The notes under the pieces are model-generated. The model searched no databases, was not told the DNA's origin, and saw only the letters and a program-made list of their open reading frames with translations. From positions 22,501-85,000 of the forward strand of contig CAJNDS010002823.1 of NCBI GenBank assembly GCA_905221605.1: a stretch of DNA of 62,500 bases, written 5' to 3'. The position numbers were made by a program, and so were the translations under genes. Below, piece after piece: positions 21,001 to 32,367 of the stretch (position 1 is the stretch's first letter; each line of letters opens with the position of its first letter). Source of the DNA: Symbiodinium natans. Its lineage: Eukaryota; Sar; Dinophyceae; Suessiales; Symbiodiniaceae.

Positions 21001-21941
21001 TTATGGGGTTGATAGAGTTTAGTGTAGGGCTTAGGGTTCAGCATCTTCAGACCAAGCACTAGTGAGGCTCTGGGAAGCTTGTTACTCTGGTACGGAATAT
21101 CTAGCCATCACCCTTTGGATCACATAACATTCAGAAGCCATGCTCGTTTTCATGAACCGTATAAACCTTAAACCTTAGGCCCTGAACACTAAACCCTACA
21201 TCCAGGAACCCCCAAACCCTAGGGTTGAGGGCTTAGGGCTTACATGCGGTTTGTAGCGTTTTTGGGCTGAGGGGCGGGGGGGGGGGAGGGGGTGGTGGTG
21301 GTGGTGGGGTGGTGGGGTGGTGGGGTGGGGGGACGGAACGGTCGGCAAGCCAAAGATGGCAAGCCCGTCGATTTTCCAGGTTCTACGGGGCTTAGGGCCG
21401 CAGGCGCCGGGCTTCATGTCATGTAGGATCATGGACTTCGGTGCTTGGGGTTTTGCCGTAAACTCAAAGGCTATAGGGGTGCCTAAACCCTAAAACCCTA
21501 AATCCTAAACCCATGTTGAGAGTCCCAGTCATAAACCCCTAAAGGACCCTGCCAAAACCCTGATCTCCCCATCATCCCTAAACCCTCAAATCCCAGCCCC
21601 TTCGAGTCTTAACTCCTGATCTTCAAAACCCCCTGCGTTCTGAGGCCCTGAACCCCTAAACCCTAGACCCGTACAACCCAAAACCCTTGTCTGCTACAAG
21701 CCCTAAAGACCCTAAACCCCTAAAAACCCAAAACCCAGGCCCTAAACCCTAAACCCCTAAAACCCCAAACCCTGCTCTCCTGCAAGCCCTAAACCCTAAA
21801 CCCTAAACCCTAAACCCTAAACCCTAAACCCTAAACCCTAAACCCTGAACCCTAAACGCGAAAAACGCCCAGGTCGAGGCCTGGAACCCGTGGGCCATTG
21901 CCAGGGGAAGCATCCTTGATTTTTGGCTGGACTGGTGGCTG
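18068..21941. other. Telomeric tracts with unassigned islands and one family 7 element
   Basis: Variant tracts include GGGTTTGGGGATT repeats (18300-18400), CCCAAAA runs (20230-20270 and 20675-20715) and GGGTTTATA runs (20930-21010). Islands at 18490-18640 (minus frame AGAIAVVAMLYPPDEG), 18945-19040, 19375-19600, 20300-20560 and 21030-21150 are open in one or more frames but not assignable. A (GGT/GGGGT)n purine-rich block lies at 21267-21336. Confidence 0.45.
19890..20035. mobile_element. Inverted-repeat element family 7, copy c (reverse orientation)
   Basis: Shares, in reverse, AAGGGACCCTTAATCTTCTT, CCCCTATATAACCCCTT and AGTCCCTAT...CCTAAGTAACCC with the copies at 31992-32136 and 33123-33430. 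It ends AAAAGGGTCCCTCCTTTTG. Confidence 0.6.
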
Positions 21942-22168
21942 GGTTTAGGGTTTAGGGTTTAGGGTTTAGGGTTTAGGGTTTAGGGTTTAGGGTTTAGGGT
22001 TTAGGGTTTAGGGTTTAGGGTTTAGGGTTTAGAGTTAGGGTTTAGGGTTTAGGGTTTAGGGTTTAGGGTTTAGGGTTTAGGGTTTAGGGTTTAGGGTTTA
22101 GGGTTTAGGGTTTAGGGTTTAGGGTTTAGGGTTTAGGGTTTAGGGTTTAGGGTTTAGGGTTTAGGGTT
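21942..22168. repeat. Long TTTAGGG array, about 32 copies
   Basis: Nearly perfect G-orientation heptamers with one short unit near 22032. TTTAGGG/CTTAGGG variants continue to 22340. A C-orientation array (21785-21855) lies on the other side of the 21860-21940 island. Confidence 0.98.
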
Positions 22169-22793
22169 ACTTAGGTTTGGGGCTTAGGGTTTAGGGTTTA
22201 GGGTTTAGGGCTTAGGGCTTAGGGCTTAGGGCTTAGGGCTTAGGGTTTAGGGTTTAGGTTTAGGGTTTAGGGTTTAGGATTTGGTTTAGGGTTTAGGGTT
22301 TGGGGTTTAGGGTTTCGGGTTTAGGGTTTCGGGTTTGGGGTCTATAGACATTGTATAGGGCGGGGTTTTGACGGTTTGGAGGGTTTTGACGAGATTTTGC
22401 TTTGCGTTCGAGATAGACAGCGTTCCTGGCGTTCCTGTCTGGGAGGGAGGGGGGGGGCCTAAACCCTAACCCTAAACCCTAAACCCTGAACCTCAAACCC
22501 TAAACCCTTCCAGGCCTGTTGGGGCCTTGTCGAGCCTTTTAGGGACCTTTTTGGAGCTTCCCGGGCCTTTGTGTCCCCCTTGGGCTTTTGGATGTTTCCA
22601 GGCCTTTGGATTCACGGTTTAGGGGTTTAGGGGTTTAGGCCTGGTTTTGGGAGCTCCCGGCGCCTTTTGGATCCTTACAGAGCCTTGCGTTCTCATCTTG
22701 TCAAGTGGCCCTTCCACTTCTTGCCGAAGAAGCGCCGTTGTGAAGCACGTGTGCATGGCCAGGAGGTAGAACGCTGCGAATGCGTTTTCGCAG

Positions 22794-23031
22794 TGCTGGA
22801 GTTTCGCGAAACCCCTGCTGGCCGTGGTGCATGATGCCTTGGGGCAAGCAGGACCTCTGGAGACAAGGCTGGCTCAGCCTCATGACAGCTGCTTTGTCCG
22901 ACATCATGTCGGCAGCTCCATAGACCAGGGCTGGAAGCTTCGCACTCAACATGCACGAGCAGTCCACCCACAAGCTTCCAAAGGTCACCTTCCTGGCGCA
23001 GCCCGACATCTGCAGTGAGCTCCTCTTCTGA
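22794..23031 (+). CDS. Terminal two-exon candidate, unrecognised protein; strand uncertain
   Basis: Exon 22794-22867 follows GCGTTTTCGCAG and encodes CWSFAKPLLAVVHDALGQ then AGPLET, ending ACAAG|GC. A 61-nt GC-AG intron leads to 22929-23031, in frame, encoding AGSFALNMHEQSTHKLPK then VTFLAQPDICSELLF and a TGA stop at 23029. The acceptor is pyrimidine-rich. Against this, two minus-strand frames over 22690-23030 stay open for more than 100 codons; one reads LRQEGDLWKLVGGLLVHVE. At about 340 bp it is one of the larger repeat-free islands, so coding on one strand is likely. No family is recognised. Confidence 0.35.
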
Positions 23032-23726
23032 ACATGGTTTTTTAGGGTTTAGGGTTTAGGGTTTGGGGTTTGGGGTTTAGGGCTTAGGGTGAACATGGTA
23101 GGCCCCACTGAAGGCACAGACCGTGAAGCTCTCTGCACGAAAAAACCGGGCTCCTATACTCCGGAAAACCGTACTCGAAGTACTGAGGTCAGGGACTTGC
23201 CGAACCTTCCACAAGAGTTCCCCAACCCAGCGCCGGCTGTTTAGACAAACACCTTTAGAAGTTCGTAATGAAACCGGGTACAGCTTCTATTTCTGGCCTT
23301 GAGGGTTTAGGGTTTAGGGCTTCGGGCTCTGGGTCGGTGGTTGGGTGAAAGGTTTTTTGGGGTCTAGGACAAGATGCCGATATGGGTTTGGAAAGTTAAG
23401 GGCAGGGCTTATGGAGGTTGAGGCTTGAGGGTCCAAGGCTTAGACCCTCAAGGGCATGAGGCTGTGGATTAACCACTTATGAGGAAGGCTACCCCTGTGT
23501 ACAGAAGCTTCTGCAAAATAGCAGCGTTCTTCAGGTCACCCCAACCCCAAAAGCCCAGCAATCTTCACAGGCCTCAGGGCTTGGTAAACCCGAACGGACC
23601 CTAAACCCCAAAACCCTAAAACTGCAGAAAGAAGGGGTCGCAGGGGCCCGGACGCTGCCATCAACTGATGCTTGGAGGTGGCGTTGGCTACGAGGAAGGC
23701 GCTTCCTGGCAGGATGCTCAAATCTT

Positions 23727-23752
23727 GGGGGGGGGGGGGGGGGGGGGGGGGG
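23727..23752. repeat. Poly-G run of 26
   Basis: An uninterrupted G run immediately followed by TAGGGTTTAGGG, that is, a homopolymer grown at the edge of a telomeric tract. Its length in the assembly may be inexact. Confidence 0.9.
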
Positions 23753-24398
23753 TAGGGTTTAGGGTTTAGGGTTTCGGGTTTCGGGTTTAGGGTTCAGGGT
23801 TCAGGGTTCAGGGTTCAGGGTTTAGGGTTCCCAAACCTCATGGAATGATACCTTGGGCCCTTAAGGTTGTACCCTTGGGTTTGGGGACCCTGTTTAACGC
23901 TCCTCTAACGGAATACAATCGCCATGCTAGGAGTGTACTGAGGGAAACCTATGCAACCTGAGGGGTACCAGTCTAAGTCCCTTGAACCCTAAACCCCAAA
24001 CCCTAAGCCCACCCAAACAACATGAGAGACAGACGGCGACCCACTTTCCGACGCCGGGCGCAGGGCTTGGCTAAGGGGTTTAGGGTTCAGGGTCTGGGGT
24101 CTAAGGTTTAACCGGTTAGAAGGGTTTGAGAGCTGTATCCCACATCCTGCCTAGCGATGCGCCATGCGCGGTCATCAATGCCCAGAAGCTGCCTGCCCGC
24201 TCGATGCAGGGTTTAGGGTTTAGGGTTTGGGGTTTAGGCCTCCAGGGTTTGGGGTTTAGGGTATGATGCCGGCTTAGGGTTTGCTGGGCCGGGCCTGAAA
24301 GGGCCGGCGAAACCTCAAATGCGTCGGTGGGCTTTTGGCGCACCAGGAACCCGAAGACCGTGTCCCTCAATCTCTGCAGCCTGCCCTCCCACAAAACT

Positions 24399-24515
24399 TA
24401 CATGTATGGGCCCCTAGTTATAAACAGGAGAAGAAGCGTAAATTAGGCTATAAGTCTGACTACTTACGTTACAACTCCCTTAACTGAAGTTAGCGTAGTA
24501 AGGGGTCTACTTGTA
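24399..24515. mobile_element. Inverted-repeat element family 8, copy a
   Basis: Left end ACATGTATGGGCCCCTAG; right part GTTACAACTCCCTTAACTGA then AGTTAGCGTAGTAAGGGG and CTACTTGT. Shares the latter with 35690-35818. Confidence 0.65.
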
Positions 24516-25517
24516 GAGTTAGGGTTTAGGGCTTTCCAAAACGATAAAATAGGAGTTAGGGCATTGGACAGGGCTACTCGTTTGAAGGTTCTGGGGCACT
24601 TGTAGTAGAGGCGTGAGAATCCCTAAACCCTAAACCCTAAACCCTAAACCCTGGACCCTGGACCCTAAACCCTAAACCCTAAACTCCACCTTTCCGGTCG
24701 GTCATCCTCCCGAAGGCCAAGCCCCCGATGAACTGCACGGCCGAGGCTACGGCAGACATCCTCGATATTTCGGGGGAATTAGTGGGGGTCTAGGGGTTTA
24801 GGGTTTAGGGTTTAGGGTTTAGCTTAGGTTTGGGGTTTAGGGTTTGGGGGTTGAGGGCTTAGGGTTGCTTAGGTTTGGGGCTTAGGGTTTAGGGTCTTGC
24901 GGGCTTTCGGAGGTTGGGGGGAGGGCGAGGGTTTTGGGGGGAGGATTCTGGGTAAGCGTTTTAGGGCTGTCGGGGCATGTGGTGGTTCTGTTCCATCGAA
25001 AACGCTCTTGCCATTGCAAATCGGGGTCTTCGGGGTAACGGCGAGGGTAGGGAATGGATGTGTGTAGCATAGGGTGTATCGGGCTTGGCGTTCAGGCTTG
25101 GAGTTTGAGGTTTGAGACTTAGGGTTCCAAATCGAGATAGTGCAAAGGGGTTAGTACATGCAGGGAGCGGCCGTAGCTGGATTACACCATTTACCTGCTT
25201 ACCCTAGACTGAAAAAAGCCTGAACCGCAAACCAGCCTGGATCGAAGCACGCCCTATACACCCTAAACCCTAGACCCTATAACCCCTAAATCCGACAACC
25301 AATAAACCCTCCAGACCCTGCAATCCCAATAAACCCTACACACCCTATAAACCCTCTAAACCCTATCAACCCTATAAACCCTGCAAACCCTCTAAACCCT
25401 CTAAACCCTATAAACCCTCTAAACCCTCTAAGCACTCTATACCCTAAACAACCCTATAAATCCTACAAAAACCCGAAAATAAACCATAAACCCTAAACCA
25501 TCCATACACCAGCACAG

Positions 25518-25604
25518 GAGAAGAGCTTTGCCAAGCTCTCCGAGGCGCTGGGCAAAGCTCTGCACATCGCCACCTTCACAAGCACATTCATCGCGATGCA
25601 ATAG
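25518..25604 (+). CDS. Exon candidate, unrecognised helical protein, possibly C-terminal
   Basis: Plus strand: after CACCAGCACAG in phase 0 the frame reads EKSFAKLSEALGKALHIATF then TSTFIAMQ and meets TAG at 25602, where the TAG is the first bases of a telomeric tract. Either this is a true stop formed by the repeat, or the exon ends earlier at a GC donor (ATC|GCGATG). A minus frame is also open. No family is recognised. Confidence 0.35.
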   Translation, partial: EKSFAKLSEALGKALHIATFTSTFIAMQ

Positions 25605-25899
25605 GGTTTAGGGTTTACAGGGTTTATAGGGGGTTTATATAGGGTTTATATACGGTTTATATAGGGTTGATATAGGGTTTAGGGTTTGGGGTTTAGGGTT
25701 TGAGTTACTAGGATGGCCCTGAAAAACCCCAGATTGTGGATGCGCCCTTCGAAGAGAAAGATGGCGGAGCCCCCATCGAAGACTTCGATGCCTAAGGCTC
25801 CATCTGCTCAAACAGTATGTACTCGAGCCCCTGTGTCATAATTGAGAGTCCAAGTATACCCCATTTGAGCACCCTAAACCTCAAACCTCAAACCCCAAC

Positions 25900-26070
25900 A
25901 CCCCAAAACCCCAGCACCCCAACACCGCAAAACCCCAACACCCCAAAACCCCCAAAACCCCAAAACCCCAAAACCCCAACACCCCAAAACCCCAAAACCC
26001 CAAAACCCCCAAAATCCCAACACCCCAAAACCCCAGAACCCCAACACCCCAAAACCCCAAAACCCCAAAC
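25900..26070. repeat. CCCCAAAA / CACCCCAA variant array
   Basis: About 170 bp built of CCCCAAAA and CAACACCCC units, a diverged derivative of CCCTAAA. Another CCCCAAA array lies at 26225-26270. Confidence 0.9.
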
Positions 26071-26560
26071 CCTAAACGCATTGACCTTTCAAGGGATGCT
26101 TGACATCCCGAGGTGGTGAGCTGATGTGCTCGCTGATGTGCTCTAGAATACCAGAACATTCCCCGAAGCATGCCTCTTTCGCTTCGCGCCACCAACAATG
26201 ACCTATGAACCCTAAACCTCAAACCGAAACCCCAAACCCCAAACCCCAAACCCCAAACCCCAAACCCTAAACCCTAAACCCTAAACCCTAACCCTAAACC
26301 CTAAACCCTCAACCCCCAACCCCCAAGAATAACCAAACCTCGCTCCGAGGTCGCTCTTGCACTCCATGGATTTAGGTTTAGGATTCTCCGAAACGCCCTG
26401 ATTCTGGAGGCCATTCAGGGTCTGTGGGGCTTGGCGCATAGGTTTAGGGTTTAGGGGTTTAGGGTGTAGGGTTTAGGGCGTAGGGTTAGGGTTTAGGGTT
26501 TAGGCTTTACGCTTTAGGGTTTAGAGCTTAGGATTTACAAGACACAGGGACCGCACCTAC

Positions 26561-26647
26561 TTGGCCGTTGATGTAAGGCAGCACCACCAGGGAGGCTTCG
26601 GCGGCAGTAGCATAGACAGCCTTCACACAGTCGTCTTTTACTTTTTG
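26561..26647 (-). CDS. Exon candidate, 29 codons, unrecognised protein
   Basis: Minus strand, phase 0 at both ends. After GTTTACAAG it reads QKVKDDCVKAVYATAAEASL then VVLPYINGQ, to the donor CAA|GTAGGTG. Upstream on the same strand 26760-26700 is a second candidate (acceptor TGTGTTGCAG, LLRSVQLEGISDCCTAAII, donor AGG|GTTTCG), but its phase does not fit directly, so an intermediate exon or other border is needed. Downstream a short one ends GGAGCGAG|GTTTGG near 26335. The composition is typical of a folded protein; no family is recognised. Confidence 0.45.
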
Positions 26648-26817
26648 CTTGTAAACCCCTAAACCCTGAACCCTGAACCCTGAACCCCAAACCCGAAACC
26701 CTATAATAGCGGCAGTGCAGCAGTCCGAGATCCCCTCAAGCTGTACAGACCGCAACAGGCCTGCAACACACGAAAATCTCCTAAACAGTGAGAACATTAC
26801 GGATGGTTCTCTAGAAT

Positions 26818-26846
26818 ATATATGTATATAGTCTATAATTATATCA

Positions 26847-26881
<35 letters not shown>

Positions 26882-26940
26882 GATTTATATTTTTATTCAT
26901 ATTTATCATTATATTTATATTTAGATATTTTTACAGGCAT
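26818..26940. repeat. AT-rich block with (AT)n
   Basis: TATATA runs and TTTATATTTATAT repeats, without heptamers. It may be an intron interior or intergenic. Confidence 0.9.
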
Positions 26941-27130
26941 CAATGGACATGTATACTATATACTTTGTGCATATAAATTAAGATGTATAATTACAACAGC
27001 TTCATTCAGTAAAAAAGAAAAGAAATACCTAACAAACAAAACAAAAAACAGCTTCATGATCCTTGTATGATACTTCGAATTCCCAAGCAGCAGCCCTGCA
27101 AGCCCCCCGACACCTCTTGTGCAAGCCGGT

Positions 27131-27193
27131 GAGCTACCTAGGAATAAACCCTGGCTCATAAACGAGGGAAGAAGGGCCTGCCCTGGGTCCTAG
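27131..27193. mobile_element. Inverted-repeat element family 3, copy d, partial
   Basis: GAGCTACCTAGGAATAAACC at the left and AGAAGGGCCTGCCCTGGGTC then CTAGG at the right, with a shortened interior. Confidence 0.5.
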
Positions 27194-28124
27194 GGAGGCT
27201 GCTGCACTTCAGGGCCGGGCGCAGGAGAGGATTGGGATTGAGGGCTTGAGCTTGCTAATCGGAACCCCTTAAAAAAAAAGCACGCGCTTTTTTTGGAGGA
27301 ACCACAAATCCTGCACCCTCAAACCCTAAACCCCAAAGCCCAAAACCAAATATCCGAAACAGGGATGGTGGATCAAATCCTGCCTGCGTACCGTGGGCCA
27401 CGAGTAGCCGCCTGGGAGAGCGGCCCATTGTACAAGGAGAAGGACATGGTCGAAACTATGCCTAAAACCCGAAACCCTAAACCCTAAACCGGAAACCCGA
27501 AACCCTAAACCCCTAACCCTTGGGGTTTGGGGTTTAGGGCTCAGGGTTTTGGGCCTCCTGGGATTCGGGGCCAGCGCATCCTTAGGGCTTGTCGGGCCTA
27601 GGGCAGAACAAGGGTTCAGAAGGCCCAGGTACAAAAAACCCTGAGCCCTTGAAATCCCAAACCTGGTTTAGGGTTTCGGCTTTAGGGTTAGGGTCCAGGG
27701 CTCTAAACCCTAAACACCAAACCCTATGGGGGAACATCACAAGCCTAAACACAAACAAGACCAACAAAACAATCCAAAACACATTTTTCAAAAGCCGCCA
27801 GTTACACAAGGGGACTTACGAATGGGTGTTGTGTGGTTTAGGTTTTAGGGTTTAGGATTTTCAGTTCATGACAGCAGTTGGAATTGGAATTATTAGTGCA
27901 GCTGTACTTGCAACTATCAAATAAAACAAAATCATGTTAATATCGGACTACGAAAGGATTCAAACGTGGCAAATATTCATCTTCCTGAATTACAGACAGA
28001 TGTGCTCTAAATTGTGATCCTTAAGGCGGCCCTAATATGTCGGTACCCAAAAATGTTTAGGGTTTAGGGTTTAGGGTTTAGGGTTCAGAATTCAGGGTTT
28101 AGGGTTCGGGTTTAGGGTCACCAG
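27194..28124. other. Telomeric tracts with unassigned islands
   Basis: An island at 27350-27460 is open on the plus strand (ETGMVDQILPAYRGPRVAA) and also on the minus strand. Bases 27740-27835 and 27865-28050 are non-repetitive and moderately AT-rich. A GTAAGT-like donor on the minus strand near 27817 has no clear matching exon. Confidence 0.4.
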
Positions 28125-28197
28125 ATGAAGGTCGCAAAGCAGTATTCCACGCAGCCGGGGGACTGTAGTGCCTCCGGCTCCTCGAAGGAAGAGAAAG
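28125..28197 (+). CDS. Exon candidate, unrecognised, possible N-terminal exon
   Basis: Plus strand: the acceptor-like GGGTCACCAG precedes ATG, then MKVAKQYSTQPGDCSASG and SSKEEK, ending GAGAAAG|GTGTGG in phase 1. Border quality is good on both sides. The ATG directly after the AG means it could be an internal exon or the start of translation. It is flanked by telomeric tracts on both sides. No family is recognised. Confidence 0.42.
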
Positions 28198-29196
28198 GTG
28201 TGGTTAGGGCTTAGGGCGTAAGACTGGGGACTTCAAGTCCTAGGGCTTAGGGTTTAGGGTTTGGGGTTTAGGCTTAGGGTTTGGGGTTTCGGGTTTAGGG
28301 TTTGGGGTTTAGGGATTTAGGGGAAGACTGGGGACTGCAAGTTCTAGGGTTTAGGGTTTAGGGTTTGGGGTTTAGGGTTTGGGGTTTAACGCTGATTTAG
28401 ACGACTCTTCGTCCGACCGGTGGCTCAGCCCTAGTAAAGACCTTAAGCACCAAAGTCCAACTAAACCCTAAACCCTAAACCCTAAACCCTAAACCCTAAA
28501 CCCTAAACCCTAAACCCTAAACCCCAAGCTCTAAGCCCTTTTGGGGGGGAGAGAGGTCCTCCTTCGCGCCCAGAAAGTCCGCACAGCGCTGCGCGAACGT
28601 CAGTTGTTGGGGTTCCTCCTCGGCTAAGGGACGCTGCAGCCTCAACCTTGAAATTAAAATTTCTAGGGTTTCTAGGGTTTATAGGGTTTATAGGGTTTAT
28701 AGGGTTCATAGGGTGTATAGGGTTCATAGGGTTCATAGGGTTTAGGGTAACCCAGCACTCCAAAGAGTTAGATTCACAAAAAGGATGCCTAGCTTAGGGC
28801 AGAATCATGGCGGGTTTAGGGCTTCGGGCTTGAGTTTCGGAGTGGGAGTTCGTAAGCTCTTATCCTACTATTTGCTTAAGGGGTTTAGCTTTTAGGGCTT
28901 AGGGTTTAGGATTTACATCCACAAGTTCACGAGCGTGTGAAGGTTCCAAGACGTGTGAGGTGGACTAGTGTCGTTGCTCCTCGCTCAGCTTTGCATTTTG
29001 GGTTTCAAGGGCCAGCAAAACTAATCAGAACAGCTTTGGAAAGATAAAAGAAAGCGTTCAGAGCAGTGACCTCTTATTGGGATGTAATGCCCATGGCTTT
29101 TCCCAGAGTTTAGGGCAAAGCCATTCAGGAGAAACTTCGACCCCCCTACAAGATCCGTGTAGAAACGACTTGAGGGCACCCCAGACCCGAGACGCC

Positions 29197-29609
29197 AAAC
29201 CCCTAAACCCCTAAACCCCTAAACCCCTAAACCCCTAAACCCCTAAACCCCTAAACCCCTAAACCCCTAAACCCCTCAACCCCTAAACCCCTAAACCCCT
29301 AAACCCTAAACCCTAAACCCCTAACCCCTAAACCCCTAAACCCCTAAACCCCTAAACCCCTAAACCCCTAAACCCCTAAACCCCTAAACCCCTAAACCCC
29401 TAAACCCCTAAACCCCTAACCCCCTAAACCCCTAAACCCCTAAACCCCTAAACCCCTAAACCCTAAACCCCTAAACCCCTAAACCCCTAAACCCCTAAAC
29501 CCCTAAACCCCTAAACCCCTAAACCCCTAAACCCCTAAACCCCTAAACCCCTAAACCCTAAACCCTAAACCCTAAACCCTAAACCCTAAACCCCTAAACC
29601 CCTAAACCC
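29197..29609. repeat. CCCCTAAA octamer array, about 50 units
   Basis: Mostly perfect 8-mers CCCCTAAA with short patches of the 7-mer CCCTAAA near 29300, 29460 and 29555-29590. It is one of the longest tandem arrays in the window and distinct from the canonical heptamer. Confidence 0.97.
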
Positions 29610-30715
29610 AAAACCCTATACTCCGAAAGAGGAGAGTAGAGCGCGTTCCGTGTGTCAAGGGCCTCCAGAGGTTCTCAAGGGGCCTTTCCAGTGGGCTTAG
29701 GGTGTAGGGTAAGCCCTATACACCCTAAACCCTAAACCCTAAACCCTAAACCCTAAACCCTAAACCCTAAACCCTAAACCCTGAACATACAAACGCTAAC
29801 CCCTAAACCCTAAATCCCAGCTCAAGGCTCTTGTGCGGGCGGTGCCTTCCGACGCCCTGGGCGCTCCAGGCAACCTGTCACCGTGCCGCCAAAACGGAAG
29901 CCCAAGTCAGGGTTTACGGGTACCTTTTGGGGCCACATGAACCCTAAAGGGTTTGTGGTTCAAATGCCCTTAAAGAGCATCCCAAGGTAGGCTAACTTGG
30001 TTTAGGGTTTATGCGTTTGCACAATTTTGGGTGTTTGGTTCAGGCTGCTTGTTGAAGGGTGTAGAAAGAAGTCGAAATAGGAAATCCAAACAGGACCACA
30101 AGTTATCGAGCTGGCCATATGAGGGGGTAGAGTTCAGGGCTTGGGTTAAGGGTTTAGGGTTTAGGGTTCAGGGTTCAGGGTTCAGGGTTCAGGGTTCAGG
30201 GTTCAGGGTTCAGGGTTCAGGGTTCCCTGAACCCGAAACCCTGACATGCAAAAATCAGCTGAGGAGCTGCCAGCATGCTGAAAGAGCGCATCGCTCCTCG
30301 CGTGGGGCTCGAAAGGATTGACGGCAGGGCGCTCTAAGGGTTTTGGGGATTTAGGGTTTGGGGTTTAGGGTTGTTTAGGGGTCTACCCTAAACCCTAAAA
30401 ACCCTAAAACAAAAACCCTGAATGCCCCTAAACATAAAAATAAAAACCCTAAATTCCTTACAAACCCTAGAAAGCCCGAAAACAACCCTAAAATACAACC
30501 CTAGAGAGCCCTAAAAGCCCTAAACACCCGAAGTCAAACCTCAGAGCCTCTTGCTCTGCGAGCAAGCTTCAAGAGCGCAAACATGTCATCAGCGTCGCCT
30601 GTGCGCGGGTTTGTAAGGCTACGGGGTTCAGACTTTAGGGTTCAGGGTTTAGGGCTCTCGCCGAAGACCATTGTGCTTGTGCGCAGGGTTTACTACTAGT
30701 TGCTTACGCAAGGTT

Positions 30716-30816
30716 TACTACGAATTGCTTGAGAACCCCCGAAATGTTCTTCCTTATCAGGGCAACATAGGCATTACGATTCTTGATTTTGTGGGTGGCT
30801 GTGAAGCAAATAGTAG
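30716..30816. mobile_element. Inverted-repeat element family 1, copy f
   Basis: Left end TACTACGAATTGCTTGAGAA then CC, right end GTGAAGCAAATAGTAGC. The interior TTCTTCCTTATCAGGGCAAC matches copies d and e. A partial duplicate of the left end (TACTACTAGTTGCTTACG) lies at 30691-30708. Confidence 0.75.
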
Positions 30817-31240
30817 CAGAGGGCTCAGGGCTGACCCCCTAAACTCTTAACCCTAAACCCCGAGACTTAGGTTTTTAGAATTGAAGGCCCTAAACCCTCA
30901 ACCCTAAACCCTGAACCCTAAAACCCTAAACACTTGAGAGGTGCCGCGCATGATTTTTAGGCATGGAGAGACCGTTGCGGTTCATCCATTTCGTGGCCCG
31001 GAAGGATCCTGAAAAAGTGCAGGGTTTAGGGTTCAGGGTTCAGGGTTTAGGGTTTAGGGTTCAGGGTTCAGGGTTCAGGGTTCAGGGTTGAGGGTTTAGA
31101 GTTTAGGGTTTAGGGTTTAGGGTTTAGGGTTTAGGGCTTGGCTGCCGATCTGACAATCTATCTGTTTTTGCCTCATTCACCCGTGCGAGCAACACAATCT
31201 AGCTAATAATAAGGAGAATAGTAGTATTAATAAGAATAAT

Positions 31241-31407
31241 AATTGCTTCAGAACCCCAAAAACATGAACAGTAATGATCCCGTTATTTGCCTTATGAACA
31301 GTAACAATCCCCATATTACCCTCATAAACAGTAATAATCCCGATTATTACCCTTGTAAGGAAGAGTATTTTTGTTTTTTTTTTTCGGGGGGGTTAAGAAA
31401 CTCGTAG
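31241..31407. mobile_element. Inverted-repeat element family 1, copy g, with internal tandem repeat
   Basis: The left end AATTGCTTCAGAACCCC and right end GGTTAAGAAACTCGTAG are diverged family ends. Inside, a unit of about 30 bp containing GAACAGTAA(T/C)(A/G)ATCCC is repeated three times. Confidence 0.6.
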
Positions 31408-31991
31408 CTTGGCCAATCGCCAGTGTCAGAAAGCAAGGGGAAGAACATGCACATACCCTGCTATGCATATGTGTACAAGTAGACAGATAACACCATGTAT
31501 GTACATCTGCAAACAAGGAAGTGGAGCTCTCCCTAAACCCTAAACCCTAAACCTCTACCTTTCCCCGGACTCTGTGGACCCTGAGGGGGGAAGGGTTTCG
31601 GGCTTTTCGTCGGGGCACGACTAGGTTCATCCCCAACGTTGCTTAGGTGTCAGGGTTTGGGTTTGAGGTTTTAAGGTTGGGAGCTCACAGTGATTCGGCT
31701 CCTAAACCCTAAACCCGAAACCTTCAACCCTCAACTCTAAACCCTAAACCTTCAACCCTAAACCCTAAACCCCAGTTCCCGGATGAACGCCAAGAAGCCG
31801 CGACCATGGTTGATCCGGGGATCCACTGTGGAGGATGTGTTTACAAAGAACGCTGTGGAACGGGGCGCTCGAAACTGCTGCGCGACGCGGTCCAAGTTTC
31901 TAATACTCAGAATTAGGGCTTGGTGCTTGGGGTTTAGGGTTTAGGGTTTTAGGCTTAGGGTTTAGGGTTTAGGGTTTAGGGTTTAGGGTTT

Positions 31992-32136
31992 ATCAAGGGG
32001 CTAAAGGAGGGACCCTTAGAAGGGACCTTAGGGGGCTACTTAGGTATATAGGGACTATACAAGGTACAAAAAGGGTTCTAAAAGGGGAATAAGATTCAGG
32101 GTGCGTTCTAGGTCCTTTTCTACCCCCTTATTGATG
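31992..32136. mobile_element. Inverted-repeat element family 7, copy a
   Basis: ATCAAGGGGCTAAAGGAGGG at the left and CCTTTTCTACCCCCTTATTG then AT at the right are imperfect inverted repeats. The interior GGGACCTTAGGGGGCTACTT then AGGTATATAGGGACTAT is shared with copy b. The element directly abuts a TTTAGGG tract. Confidence 0.7.
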
Positions 32137-32367
32137 GCTTCTGGCGCAGGAAGCCCCAAGCCCTTATCCCGGGAATGCTCGTGGTGCAGAACTGCAGCTG
32201 GGCCCATTGCTAAACCTACGGTTTAGGGTTTAGAGTGCACGTTTTAGGGTTTATGTATCGCTGCACCAGTGGCCCAAAAGCCTGCAAACACCAAAAAAAG
32301 CCCCAACAGATACCTGCAAAAGCCCCTTTATAAACCTCGGGCGTAGAAGTGTGCAGGCAACATCGAC

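Larger units (their letters stand above)
23032..25517. other. Telomeric tracts, a 26-base poly-G, one family 8 element, unassigned islands
   Basis: Unassigned islands at 23100-23300, 23395-23725 and 24115-24195. A TTCAGGG run lies at 23785-23830, and CCCTATAAA/CCCTCTAAA variants fill 25255-25450. Bases 24690-24780 hold a GC-rich island without clear splice borders. Confidence 0.45.
28198..31240. other. Telomeric tracts, CCCCTAAA array, family 1 elements, unassigned islands
   Basis: Islands at 28380-28460, 28540-28660, 28790-29190 (the longest, about 400 bp, no convincing exon), 29620-29700, 29815-30020, 30235-30330, 30540-30620 and 30940-31015. A lone family 1 end CTACTATTTGCTTAAG sits at 28866-28881. 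AAACCCTAAAA variants fill 30385-30530. Confidence 0.45.
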
